Of a stretch of DNA of 64,000 nt, positions 36,558-49,597 are shown piece by piece. A program made the position numbers and the translations under genes. The stretch lies in the NCBI GenBank assembly GCA_905250075.1, contig CAJNOP010000035.1:744001-808000 (forward strand), read 5' to 3'. The notes beneath the pieces are model-generated. The model saw only the letters and a program-made list of their open reading frames with translations, did not search any database and was not told the origin of the DNA. Each line of letters begins with the position of its first letter. Within the stretch, counting starts at the first letter, position 1. Source of the stretch: Rotaria sp. Silwood1 (Eukaryota; Rotifera; Eurotatoria; Philodinida; Philodinidae).

Positions 36558-38974
36558 AAAAAATACATATGTATGTGTATAGAAGTTTTTTTTTTGTTTT
36601 TAATAAATTGACTGGTGATCAGCTATTTACCCAATAGGACATCCATTCTTTCTGGTGTTGCTTAGAAACGACTCAACAAAAAATGATGAAACTTTCAAAG
36701 CAGATAGATATTGAAAATTAGAGTCAAAAATGTCATAGGCTTTGAGTTATCAGGTGCTTTCTACAGATCATTATGAGAGTCGCAAAAGACAAAAAAATAG
36801 CCAGAAGTTTCTTCTCTTCTCCAATATACTCTATAATTTAATTTTAACGAACTGAATCTTATTTTCTTCCAAAAATACCTTTCCTAGACTTCAAGAGAAG
36901 CAAAATAACATTTCTTTTCAATGATACTAATTTTTTTAAGGTTGTCAAATTTTATAAGACTAATATTTTGAAGAAAAAAAAAACTACGCATCCAAATTTC
37001 ACCAGAGTGGTTAGAAAAAAGTTTTGGTCCTGACCACCCTGTACCGTATGGAAGACGATGGGAAAAACTTCGTTTTTTTTTGCTCAAAAGTTGATTTCGA
37101 GAAAAACAAAAAACAAATTTTTCTGAATTTATCAAGATTTTTGTTCTCTAACTAAATTGATCGAAAACGGACAATGTTCATTGGTTTGTTGGATCTATGA
37201 CCTATGCTCTAAACATCTTTGGATTATAATATAATCATTACCATTAGGAGGACTTTCCATAGAAAAGAATAATCATAGAGCGAATTTTCTGCTAGAAGCG
37301 TCGAAGGTTCGATTTGATTAAAATACTGATTAACGAAGAACATCACTTATTTATCTATCAGTTGACAGAGGACACATTGGTGTCGTATTAGTAATGAAAA
37401 CTCGAAAACTAAAGAGATAGAATTCATATTTGGTAATCTTAAATATGAGATATAGAACGTTTTGTCTGTTATATATTCATCTAAATGTGTAAAATATGCA
37501 TTAACTCTTTCTCTATGATAGTATCACAGAAGTTAAAAACAATGACATTGACTTTTTCATGAATAAAATTTTGCCTATTTAGCATATAATGGTTTGTTAA
37601 TTATAAGAATTGAAAAAGAAAACATATTATTAACATGAACATAGTTACAAATAATCTTATTGGATAACTTTTTAAACATTTTCAAGATTTTATCTTAGTT
37701 ATAAAATGTTATTGAATTACATAATGATCTCAAACCATATCGTAATATATGAAGACTTGTTGAAATAAAAACTAGACATTATTTATCGTTTATGATTAAA
37801 TAAACTTCAACAAAAAAAAAAAAATTATCTTTTTTTGCCAAGATATCTTTAAAGGATTCAATTCAATTAATCCTCAATCTATTTCTTATGATTCACAACG
37901 CTACAAAATTTTTATTACTCATATAATGAATGTCTAAAATTTAGTATCTCAATAATAAAAAAAAAAAAGTAGAACCTCCAATTTTCATTCAATAGATTCA
38001 CATATTGAATAATGAGAAAATTCCGTTGCTAATTAATATATATGGATATAGGTGTGTACATATATATTCTTATCTATTCTTCTAATAGTATCATGCTTGT
38101 CGAATGAATTAGGCAGCAATCAACAATGTCGACGACACACTCCATCGATCATCGTCACTGACAACTGGTGTTATATGTTATCATGGCAAACAAATCTTAA
38201 CTGTGCGATCATTTGCGAGTTCATTGATTCTATCATTGATGATCTTTTACTAGATGCAGCAATTAACACGCCTCTCGCGTTTTTTTTCTTCTTTTTCCTC
38301 TCTTCTATCGTCAATCATATTTTCTTTTTTTCGTCACCATTGTAATGTTTTTACAACTGGAGCTTGTCTCACATTCTAATTAAATCCGAGTAGTACATAT
38401 AACTAATACTATTTCTTTTTATATGAATTCTTCTAAGATACAGATAAATTGGATGAGAAAAAGCCAAGAAAAAAAAACGAGAAGATCAACGATATGGTAA
38501 ATTAACTTTGTTTCGTCTGACACAAGTCAATAAATCACCGTCGATTTGTTTTTCTTCGACACAATCATATATAGACAGACATTGGAATGTATGTATGTGT
38601 TGTAGACTGAAAAAAAAACGAATAAGACAAAAAAAGAAAGAAAACGAGAATCTTGAAAAATAATTTATTAGAGACAAGAGAAAGTAATAGCAGCAATGAT
38701 GAAGCGGGTAGTGGTACAAGTATAAAGCAAACAAAAACAACTACATGTTCAAGAATAATATTGAGGATAGAAAACAAAAAGGAAAAAAAAAGAAATCTTG
38801 TAGCGAATGAACAAGAGCAAAGAAGAAAAAAAGAAACATTATGATGCTGAAGGGATAAGTGAATGATCATTATTATTATATCTGCACAGCCAAATCGGCA
38901 CTTTTTTAAGGTGGGGCTCAAACGCAAAAAAAAAGAAAAGAAAGAAAAAAGATATGCAAAAGAATCGTTCAGTT
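36558..38974. other. Intergenic DNA between convergent MEMO and TEAD genes
   Basis: A short patch of higher GC at about 36995-37070 (GAGTGGTTAG, CCTGACCACCCTG) looks like an old repeat fragment. Open frames at 38052-38984 on both strands are low-complexity (runs of F, S, K, R) and are rejected. Confidence 0.4.
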
Positions 38975-41399
38975 TTAATCGCATAAGCGATAAGCAGCCG
39001 ATTGTGTTCCACCTAATGACGGTGATTCGCTTATTTCAAAAATATATGCAATACATAAAAGTAATTCATCCGTATCTTTTGATATAACTGTCTAAATAAT
39101 CATATGAAGAAGAAAAAGAAAAAAAGAACAATTAATTTAACATTAAAACAGAAAAAATAATCAATTAAATACTTACTTGAAGTACACCTAAATGTTCAAG
39201 TACAATATTCATCATTTCACGTACATATAGTCCTGTTTTAAGTTTTTTTATAAAATCAATCATAAAACCACACATTGTTGTATCAATTGAACGATGAATA
39301 CATTTACCAATAATATCATTATATTTTGTTGTACCATTCTATAAACAAAAAACGGAAGCATTATTGTTTAATCAAAGACTTTTTTTTTTTATTCTATTAT
39401 GTGATATACTTCAATTTTTTCAACAATAGTTTTTCCAAATGAACATGCTTTTGTTGTTATACAAATGTTTAAATTATCCTCCGAACTTTCAAAACTAAAA
39501 TAAAAAAAATAAAATAAAATTCAATTCATAGAAGAAACCTAAATTTTCCTTACAGAGAAGAATAATGATATGTATTTGTTACATTCTCTTGATAATTCAT
39601 ATTGACCTAAAACAATACAAAAAAAAAAAAAAGAAATGAGAGTGATTAGAAAAATAAAATAATCTAAAATCAATAAATTTATACCCAAACTTTAACAACA
39701 TAAAATGCATCATGTGGTCCTCTATCATAAAGTTCTTTCAACATTGGAAATAAATCGATTATTTGGCTCACTTTGATACGCTTTAAAACAAAATATTTCA
39801 AATATGCCATAACTAATCTGATTAACTTACTTCAGGTTTCATATCAGTAGCAGCTTCTTGACTGATATGAAGAAGATAATGTCTCTAAAAACAAAAAAAC
39901 ATTCATTTAAGAAAAACAAAAAGATATTATGTCTTACTGAATCAATGTCACGTTTTGATTCAATATATGCAGCAAATTCAACAAGTTTTATTCGATTTGA
40001 ACTTATAAAACGTGTTGTTAATGAAGTTGTTGTGCTTGCTGTTGGTATAAGATCAGTTGGGGTTGTCGATGATGGAGAAAATGGTTTAATACTAATTAAA
40101 AAAACAAAAATTATTTTCAAATCAATAAATTTAATTTATTTTTAAAAATCTTAAAACTTACTCAACGTACGGTGTTGCTGATTGTTGCCAAAGACTCTAA
40201 ATTAACAACAAAATAAATAAATTTTATTAAATTAATAAATAATGTTTAAAAAAGAAATCATTAACATACGATTGTTGATGGTGATGGATATGGTGAAAGA
40301 GTAGCTGTCGGTTTAAATGGAGATGATGATGATGTTGGTGTTATATTCATATTTGTTGTTGGAGAAAAAAGTGATACAGCTGTACGATGATGTGTATAAT
40401 ATGGTGAAGTACTATCATTTATAATCGGTGATGTTGTTGTTGTATCACGTAATGGATGATAATGTTGATTCATAACAAATGGACGATGTTGTTCTTTTAA
40501 ATTGGAATCCTAAACAAAGAAAAGAAAGAATTTTTTTTTTGTGTTTCTTTCTTTATTAATATAATTACTTTAAATAATGATTGAAGTTCTTTTGATTTTC
40601 GTTTAGCAAGAACTTGTATATGTGATGATACTTGTTTTCTTGTACGTGATTTACCCGTACGCATTTTAATATAACGTGAAATAAGTTCATTTCTACCAAA
40701 CATTTTACCTTCATCAGATAAAATAATTTTTCGTCGTCCACATGGAGGATAAATAGCTAATGCTTCCTAAATAATTAATTTATATTACAAAAAAAAAATA
40801 AAAAAATAAATTACATGAAAACTTTGTTCAATATCTGGACTCCAAACACCTTCTCCATCATTATTTTGATCATCATCTAATTCATCTGTTGATGTTGATT
40901 CTTCAGATTTAATTGAACAACTTGTTCGATCAAGATCTTTAACAAGTTGTAATGATGCTGGCCAACCAGACGGCATACTGTAAAATAAAATTAAGTCAAT
41001 ATGAATAAATCATGATAGTGATGATCATCGAAGGCAGAATAGATAAAGTAACAACAATCAAAAAGAAAAAGTTACATCATACACACACACGCATACACAC
41101 ACACACACACACACAGAAGTTAATTCGATGAGCAAACAAGACATGTTGTTTGTTTCGAGCTTAATAAGAAATGATCTTCGCGTGGCGATGGTCCATCACA
41201 TGTGGTGGTAGTGGGAACAAATAAACGATTGAAAATACAATGACAAAAAGAATAGATATGATTGCTTTTGTGTGTCTTTACAATTGTCGACACACACACA
41301 CACACACACACACAGATGTGTCATCAAACGATTCATCAGCGCATATTCACTTACTTACTTGAATCGTGCCGGCTCGATTAGATTGCTAGCGGTCATCAT
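38975..41399 (-). CDS. TEAD: TEAD/Scalloped transcription factor (TEA domain plus YAP-binding domain)
   Basis: Twelve coding exons in transcription order: 41359-41399, 40815-40977, 40569-40766, 40270-40509, 40162-40196, 39938-40091, 39831-39884, 39685-39780, 39554-39606, 39410-39494, 39177-39338 and 38975-39091. All phases agree and the product is 465 residues. The TEA DNA-binding domain spans about 55-132 ([27 protein letters not shown], then [16 protein letters not shown] and [16 protein letters not shown]). A Ser/Thr/Pro-rich linker follows. The C-terminal YAP/Yorkie-binding domain spans about 250-465 ([65 protein letters not shown]). The cysteine of KACSFGK (Cys362) matches the auto-palmitoylated site of vertebrate TEADs. 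It is the nuclear output of Hippo signalling at MCAT-type sites. The start [13 protein letters not shown] is inferred. The frame stays open upstream to 41885, so a longer N-terminus is not excluded. Confidence 0.92.
41078..41116. repeat. (CA)n microsatellite in TEAD intron 1
   Basis: An almost pure AC/CA run with two interruptions (CGCATA). It lies in the 381-bp intron between TEAD coding exons 1 and 2 and is likely to vary in length between alleles. Confidence 0.9.
41290..41314. repeat. (CA)n microsatellite in TEAD intron 1
   Basis: A pure CA run, the second in the same intron, about 45 bp from the donor site of exon 1. Confidence 0.9.
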
Positions 41400-44300
41400 T
41401 TTATATAAATATATTTTTCTTTTTTTTTTTAATAATATATCAATAATTGACCAAAGACAAACAATAATAAAGGTGTTAAAGGATAGATATATCTGAATAA
41501 GAGAAAAGATTATCTTCGTACTTCTTTTGATGATTTCTAATATTTTTAGTAGTGCTACTGTACTATGTATATGTACACTGCTGAATAAACATATACAGCA
41601 GAGAGAGAATAGATGCAAGCGAGAGAGAATGTCGAAGACTGTTCGTCGATGCAATGCAATGGATGAAATAGTTCCGCTATCATCCACCCACCAATAGATT
41701 CTGTTAACCAATCTCTGCACATTTCTCTCTTTCTCTTTCAGGTATGCAAGATTATCTCTATTCTCTTTTTCCGACGAAAAGAGAAGCAGAGAGAAAAAAT
41801 TCTCTCTCTCTCTCTCTGCCTCTGTCGCTTCTTCTATCAATGGCGAGAAAATGGCTTGAGAGACCGGACAAGCAACACACTTCATCTATCATAAAGACAT
41901 AAGAGCACGAGCGGGTCTAAACGGCTTTACTAAATCAAGATGATGATGATCAAGTGTAACAAAAAAGAAAAAGAAATTAAACCACAACAAAATACTTGCT
42001 AATATATTTATGTTTAAGCAACATAGAAATAAGAAAACGGCTTACCTTGAAACAATTTTGGTCATTGTTAAAATAATAAATGTATCGATCTAAAACGAGA
42101 AAATTATTGAACAGCTGTCCATAACCATTTCCGTGAGTGAAGTGTGTGCTCGTGCGCGACAATTATAGAGAGAAAAAGATAGTGGACAGTTGGTAGCTCG
42201 TTTGTGAGAAAATCACCTGCATACATTTTCGAAAGAAACGGATGTCGTGAACGTTTTCTCTCTTTTTTTGTTTTGTTTTGTTTCACTCATCAATAAAATG
42301 TTCAATAGAGAAAAAAAAGAGATTTTTTCTGAAGTACATACGATTGTTTTGAAGTCAGAAAAAAAATAATTAAAATCGAGATATTTTTTATCGAAAAGAA
42401 AAAAAAAATACAAACGCGAAGTATCAAGTTTGATTTTCTTCTTTATCGAATAAAAAAAAAAAAAAAAGAAGGGAAATAACACATCCACATGATATCATGT
42501 GATTAAGGATTATAATTACATCTACTTTTTTTTGTTCTTCAAATCGTTTCTTTTTTTTTTTTTGGGTTAACAAAAAATAATAAACGAGGATGAGTACGTG
42601 CTGGTATTGTAAAACGAGAAAAATGAAATACGAATGAATAATTGAGAGGCAATATATATGTATAAGATGAAGAAAAAAAAATATGATGTCATGGAGAACA
42701 AACTAGTTGAAGATCAACGGACCGCAAATGATTGATGTTAGATTAGTCAACGATGGCAGGCGACTGATGAACTCAAAAGACGAGTGAGAGACCGAGAGAA
42801 CAGCTTGTTTTCTTGTTATTCTCACATTTGATAGAATTATTAAGACAATGAATGACATAAGAACATTCAAATCTATCGTCATTTATGTAGATATATATAT
42901 ATATATGTTGAGATCAACAAATACACATATATAATGAAGTGTGTATGTGAACATCAGTGAGTGATTTGTATACACACATCTCAATGGAAATCAATCTTAG
43001 TTCCGTTTCTATGAAGTAACTTTGAATGACCGTGTGAAATTGATTCTTTTTCCCGTTTGAAAATATAAATATTGTTTGCTATTTATGATGTGTTCATAAT
43101 CGGTCACTTGACAATCGAAAGAAACGTGTTGCCATTTGTTATTTTAAATTCTTACCTGTTCTTTTTCAATGAAATATACCGCACACTTCACTGCTCTATT
43201 CTATTGTCGTTTACGTATTGATATATTTATTACTATCTTCGCTTATTTGTCACACTTAGCCCGCCCTTACCCGATTCAAAAGCGCCTTTTTTTCCCTTTT
43301 TCAATGAACGACACACATGTACGTACATAAGTGTGTAATGAACACTATAAGAAATCTTCATATTCTAAGGATCAAACACAATGTTCAACCGTGAATTTAG
43401 TTCACATATGGATCGAGCCTCTCGGCTATATATGTGTGCGTCAAGATGTAGCACATGTATCTACTCGAAAAAAAAAGAAAAGACTATATGATGTGAATAT
43501 AGAATCAAAGTCACACCAGTCCTATGAGTAATTATAACTAATTAGTTGTTGTCGACGACCGCCCCCCTAATATATTATATATTGTAAGAAGAGAACATAT
43601 GTCTCATGATCAATATAGATTTTCTACGTTGGCTATGAGTGGATGACATGTAGATGAGATCATTGAATTCTCCTATTACTTTTTCTAGTGTCAAACACAC
43701 GTTTCAAGCAATAGAAATGAAATGAAATGAGTCGATATTGAAGAAGAGATACTTGAATTCGTTAATTTCATCTCAATTTTTTTCTTTTTTCTTATATTTT
43801 TTCTATTCAAGAAAAAAAATATATATCTAGACCAAAAAGGTGTTTAATTATATTAATAATAATAAAAGTATATTTGAACGTGACTATTCGGTTGTTTTTT
43901 GTTTTTTTGTTTTCGAAACATTTCCATATATTTTAGTTCTATTTGACAATGTATTTCTATTTAATGATGCAGCACTAATTACTTGTTCATTATTGACATG
44001 ACTTTCCTTGCATATAGATTTTAATAAGTAAGCTTCATTTAATGTTTTTTTTTTTCTTAGAAATTTACTTCAGCAAAATTACATCAATAATAGATTGCAT
44101 GAATCCAATTCGTATGATTTAAATTTGCATCTTATAAATCGATATCATGCGTTCTAATTTGTTTTATATTGCTAAAATGAAAAATTAATCTCATGAAAAA
44201 TACTTGCTTCGATATTTGTTTGTATCATAATATATAATAATTCATTGAATGTTTGTATAAGAGAGTATCGAATCATTTCAATAAGATCGACATTAAATTG

Positions 44301-44861
44301 TGAAAGATCACAACAACCGATTATTGGTTTTTTTTCGAAAAACTCTTTTATGAAGAATAGATGATGAAAGATTACTCAATAGCAGATACGATTCAAAATC
44401 TATGATATTATTGCATCAATCAACCTGAGAAAGATCACTTCTAGAAAAATGACATATATGTCAAATAAATCCAGATAAGTTACTTGAATAACACATCTAT
44501 ATATACACATATATATATTGACGTGAAATGAACTTTTATAAAACTAGCATTTGTAAATATAGATAAATCAAATGGAAAAAAACTTGCGTAAGAAAAGGTA
44601 AAGTTAGTCGATGTTAAAGCCATTCCATTAATGATTTGTTTATAAATTCAACAAAATACAATGAAGAAATTAAACAATGAAATTTCTATTATGATTAATC
44701 TAACATTTTTTCTTCTCGACTCTTTTTTTTATACGTGTGCCAAATGCAATATATCTTAATCGACGTTTGCTCTATGACAAGCACATCTAAGTGCAGTTTT
44801 ATTAAAATTTAGCTCTCTTAAATTATACAATATGTAAAAACTAATTCTATATCAAATTATA
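41400..44861. other. TEAD upstream region, low complexity
   Basis: It holds the probable 5' leader and promoter of TEAD. Simple sequence is frequent: a CT/GA run at about 41799-41818, poly-A/T tracts at 42451-42465 and 42551-42562, and a TA run at about 42892-42906. Purine-rich GAGAGA segments near 41600-41640 are also present. No second gene was recognised. Confidence 0.45.
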
Positions 44862-45722
44862 TACAGTCCACGCACATTGAAAATATACCCTTCGAATTTT
44901 TGTGTTTTCATTACCATAACTTGTTTGTTTTTAAAAATTATTATATATAGGAAGAAAGTCCGAAAACCGCTGCTTCTGATGGTATATTTATGTTAAACAA
45001 TAGATGCAGTTTGAAGTGTAAAAAAGATGTTTGAAAATAGAGTAACATTTTTTTCTTTTGCAAAATCCATTCACATTTATTATTTATTTCAGAAATCAAA
45101 AAGAGTAAGAATTTTTGGAATAACTATCGGTAGAAACAAGATAGAGATCTGCGGTTTCCACCATTCAAAAGAGGAGATGAATCTGCATCGGATCCCATAT
45201 TTTAGATGTTCCTAATCACTTTTACCTGGAGGCTTTAGCTAAGTCTTTTGAAAAATTGACTTTTTTCCGTATTCTTTGAGGAAAGCCCTCTTTTTTTCGT
45301 CTCTAGAAGCGTCGACATGTGAAAGAACTTGGCTGAAGCCCCAGGTAAAAGTTATTAGGAACATCTGAAATATGGGATCCGATGCAGATTCATCTCCTCT
45401 TTTGAATGGTGAAAACCGTAGATCTCTATCTTGTTTCTACCGATAGTTATTCCAAAAATTCTTACTCTTTTTGATTTCTGAAATATAAATAATAAATGTG
45501 AATGGATTTTGCAAAAGAAAAGAAATATTACTATATTTTCAAACACCGTTTTTACACTTCAAACTGTATCTGTTGTTTAACATAAATATACCATCAGAAG
45601 CAGCGGTTTCCGGGCTTTCTTCCTGTATATAATAATTTTAAAAACAAATAAGTGTTACGGCAATGAAAACAGAAAAACTCAAAGGGTATACTTTCAATAT
45701 GCGTGCACTGTATATATAGGAA
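44862..45722. repeat. Large palindromic (fold-back) element, arms of about 390 bp
   Basis: Left arm about 44862-45252 and right arm about 45325-45722 are close inverted copies around a spacer of about 70 bp. Matches include ATATACAGTCCACGCA (near 44870) with the complement near 45700, GGAAGAAAGTCC near 44950 with its partner near 45620, and the GAATAACTATCGGTAGAAAC stretch near 45118 with its partner near 45440. Because of the symmetry, the same 62-63-codon peptide (ending HHSKEEMNLHRIPYFRCS) can be read from each arm; it is a by-product, not a gene. This is probably a non-autonomous DNA transposon or fold-back element, moderately young. Confidence 0.75.
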
Positions 45723-48161
45723 TTTCAATGCAATCTTTGATGCTAAGAATATACACATAGTCACCAAAGGATTCAATGGATCGAATTAGATCGAAGGAAA
45801 CCTATCCACTCATCGACGGTGTTTACTATTTTGTTTTTAATAAAGATATATATCAATGATTGTTATTTCAAAAGAAACTTGCTCTATTCAGGTTTATACT
45901 GTTGTCTATGTGATGGTAAATCAGCATCGTTAGTTAAAGAAAAAATGTTAATAAATATAGATGATTGAGATCGTTGAGTAACAATAGTATTAGAGCTACT
46001 AAAAGGAACTGACAATGAACGAGGAACGGCAGACAAGGATATTTTCTTCAAAATGAAAAGGAAGTTTTTTAAGTTGATGACAATTTGATCTTTTTCTTTG
46101 TTTCCCTTTATATGTTTGGTGATTATTGCAGAAATATTTTCGTCAATGAAACAATTAAATGGGATTTTCGAAGAGAAATTTAATAGAAATATGTAACATC
46201 TTATAAAAATTTCAATATTTATACATCATCCAGCCTATAAGCATGCATCGTAATATCGAACCACTCCAGCCCATTGAGACTTCTGATGATCATGTGTTGA
46301 AAAGATGAGAATCGTGGCATCTATCTATGTTTGTTGCACACGAATGGAAATGTTTGGGTGTCAGTCAGAATTTTTTCTTCTGCTCTGTTTGACAAAAACG
46401 TGATTTTGCCCAGGTTGTAAAGAGTTGCATTTCTTATAGGTCTCACCTTTCTACTTGAAATAACGCTACATAAATTTTATTATATTAGATCTATCTTGAC
46501 TTCATTCAAATGGCGCTTCTAAATGATAAATATATTGGTAGTGAACAGATGTGATGTAACATTTTTTGTTCTTTATCAATGATGAATCACTAATTTGAAG
46601 TTCCTGAGTGAATTTCGAGTCTAGTCTTCCAGATTTTGTTTGAGAAAAGAAAAGGTTTAGTTGATTTAGCTTCACATGAAGATTCTATAAGAAATATTTT
46701 TCTTTCTACGTTAAGTTTACTTCATGCTGTTCACGTTTTAAAACATGCTGCAAATTGAACAGAATTCATTCGAGTGTATAGTATATCATAATCAAGTTAT
46801 AATTTAGTGAAAAAAGTTTTATATTCAATAAGACTTATTAGAACTGTTACAATAGCAAATAGTTGAATCTATTTGAAGAAGAAATTATTTTCAGAAGAAA
46901 TGTTTTTTTTTTAGTTTTCATTCGTTAATGAAAACAACTAATTTATATATAAAGAACAAGCTCAATGCTTTCATTTCCATCACCTGATATTTTCTTCCTA
47001 AAAAAATTAATCTGAGAATAGTATCTCTCATTTTTTTAGATGGACTCCTGGATAAATAATATTTATTTCTACCAGGAAATAAATATATGGTTATCTTTTC
47101 CTGACAAAAAAGTCTCTAACTATAACTAAATATAGCGAAAGATATTCTATAAAATTCAACTCTGGGACATAAGAAACAATTCTTGTTTATCGAAAGAAAT
47201 AAAAGATTATTTTCATATAATGCGTCTTCAAGAATAAGGATTAATTTATCGACTATTAATCGAGATATTTGATTAAAATGGATATGGAATTAAACCGTTG
47301 CAGCACAGTTTACATTGAAATAATATAAGTTTGTATTTTTTCATTAAGCGCAATAACATGATGTATTATGTCCGAGCACGAGTTTGCTTATAATACGGTA
47401 GTAAAACAATAATAAATCTATTAGAAATCTTGTTTATTACAATTGAATTGTGATTTCCTAGCATTCATGATTTTTCATTTTTCATGAGTTTTTTTAACTA
47501 ATTAAAATTATGTTTATTAAGAGTAGAAATTTTTTTTAAACTTTCATAAATGAATACTGTATTAAATCAATTGAAAAATTAAATCAATAAATTCGATATA
47601 TAGATAGTTATACAAAATATAACATCAAATCAATGATTCATTTATCCTGCAATTAATTATTTGAAAACAATAGGTAGATATTCAAATGTTCAAACGGGAT
47701 TTTTCACAAATAACAGTTGCACCAAATATATGAAACCATTTACTTAATCTAATTAAAAGGAAGTTCGCATTTTTAATATGAATCGTATCTAAAAGTTATG
47801 TTTAAGAAAGCAATATTCATGAGAGAAAGTTGTTTTTGAAATACAAAGTTCTGCAAGAGGAAGATCCTTGGAAAATGAATATTCATAGTAGAATTCTCTT
47901 TTAAGCACAATAATCGTCATATATAACGAGGTATAACTCTGCTATAAAATCAAAATTTAATTTAGATGCACAAATTAGTGTAGATAATGAAACACAATTG
48001 TGCTAGCAAGTCAGAATTCTAAACAAAGTTTAGATTTAAATACAGGAATAAGTATACCTAGTCAAGGTTTTTTTTGTCATGCTCATGAAGTATTTGAGTA
48101 TCTCAAGGAACACAGTAATGTGATATGAGCACATCTTGAGATCTGTGCATGTCAAACACAT
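45723..48161. other. Intergenic DNA without a supported gene
   Basis: No coding segment or RNA gene was recognised. Confidence 0.4.
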
Positions 48162-48325
48162 ACAGGGGCGGCGCGACCGGGGGGGATAGAGGGTCACCCC
48201 CTCCTGTTCCAGAAAATTTTGGCTGGTACTTTCTCCGATTTTGGGGAATTTACTATGATAATTTCTCCGATCTTGGAGAATTTACAAAGCAATTTTCTCC
48301 GATTTTGGAGTTGACGGACGCCTTG
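48162..48325. repeat. GC-rich patch with three 32-bp tandem units
   Basis: CAGGGGCGGCGCGACCGG at 48162 opens an abrupt GC-rich patch. It resembles the ends of some hAT or CACTA-like DNA transposons, but no inverted partner was found in the window. It is followed by three tandem units starting with TTTCTCCGAT at 48230, 48262 and 48294, an exact 32-bp period. The period is not a multiple of three, so the short open frame across it is not meaningful. Confidence 0.6.
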
Positions 48326-48475
48326 ATACTTTATCAAAATTGATTATACATGTGAAAAGAATATCACATACATCAAGAACTACAGAAAACACGGTTAGTG
48401 TAGTTGTCAATTGTTTAGTTTTGTGAAAAAACAGCTAATTAAAGTAGATACGTAAATACAGTTTGTTTTGTTCTA

Positions 48476-49313
48476 TTGTGGAAACTTTCCAAATTGAAAT
48501 ACTTCTCATTAACATCGTTTCTACAAACGATGTGTTATGACAATCTTGTTATTCCATTACTTCGTCAAATGATAAATCTTGAGGAATTGATATTATTTTT
48601 GTCAACATTAAGAGTTGACTTGACTGATATCGATGATATTCAATTATATGATGACATTCTTGTTTATATGCCACGATTAAACAAATTTATTTTCAGTATA
48701 GACACTGGTGTATTGTGAAAGAATACTAAAATTACTCTTCCATCAAATGAAGATATTCAACGTAGTTTCATTGGAAAAAGATATAAACAAGTTCGCTCAT
48801 ATATTCAAACTCCTTCAACAAGAGACGAAAGTAGATCACATATCTATTCACTTCCATATCAATTCAATAGTTGTTTTTACCGAAGCAATTCTTTTCATGG
48901 CAGAATCTTTTATAATGATCGATGCCTAATCTATGATAGACTTGAGTCCTTTTGAACACAACTTCTTCAAAGTCATCTCTCAAAGTTTTCCTGTATTGGC
49001 GAATTCGTATATATATAATGATGAACTACACACAGACGAGCAACAAGCAAGAATATATATTATGTTTCCGCATCTTATGCTTCTCGATGTGTATTTGGCA
49101 CATGTAGATTATGCGGAACAATTCCTGATTGATAAAAATTGTCATTTATCTCGTTTGCTTAATCTTGACATCAAGTATGAATCAATCAAAACGGTTACAC
49201 ACAATTTCACCAATGATGTAACACGTCTCACTTGTTCTAAAATCACAAATCTTGATATTGATGAGCCATTTATTCGTCCTAAAAATTTCGATCAATATTT
49301 TTCTTTATTATAA
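48476..49313 (+). pseudogene. Broken leucine-rich (F-box/LRR-like) family gene, 5' truncated
   Basis: A leucine-rich coding stretch reads in one frame from about 48476 (MWKLSKLKYFSLTSF, then PLLRQMINLEELILFLS) to an in-frame TGA at 48716-48718. It continues in that frame with clearly coding sequence (LPSNEDIQRSFIGKRYKQV, HIYSLPYQF). It then needs a shift near 48930 to reach the last frame (SPFEHNFFKVISQSFPVL, then TRLTCSKITNLDIDEPF), which ends at 49311-49313. The repeating hydrophobic pattern resembles the many F-box/LRR-like proteins of bdelloids. That family link is from memory and the F-box itself is absent. One stop, one frameshift and a missing 5' end mark it as a pseudogene. The 32-bp repeat patch lies just upstream and may mark the break. 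Confidence 0.65.
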
Positions 49314-49597
49314 ATAAAAATTGTATAAATGAAAACAAACAGTATCAAAAATTAAACTTATTTCGATCATACGAATCAAATTAAATTAAAAGAATACAAG
49401 AAAAAAGAAAAATATTCTTGGTATGTTTGTAAAAATAACAGTTTTTATGTTATTCATTTATTTATGTATAATCTAAAGAATAAACCTAACATAATTCATA
49501 ATATTTTACATAAAGCAAATTAAAATCGCATCTCATATATTCTCAATCAAGATACATATTGTAACTTAGTTAATGTATAAAGATTTGAAAAGAATTA

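Noticed and set aside
38486..38984. Minus-strand open frames of 84 and 139 codons
   Set aside because: Low-complexity F/S/L-rich products from A-rich sequence downstream of the TEAD stop. The second one overlaps the last TEAD exon out of frame.
45027..45546. Two nearly identical 62-63-codon proteins on opposite strands
   Set aside because: They are mirror readings of the two arms of one palindromic element. There is no domain and no longer gene around them.
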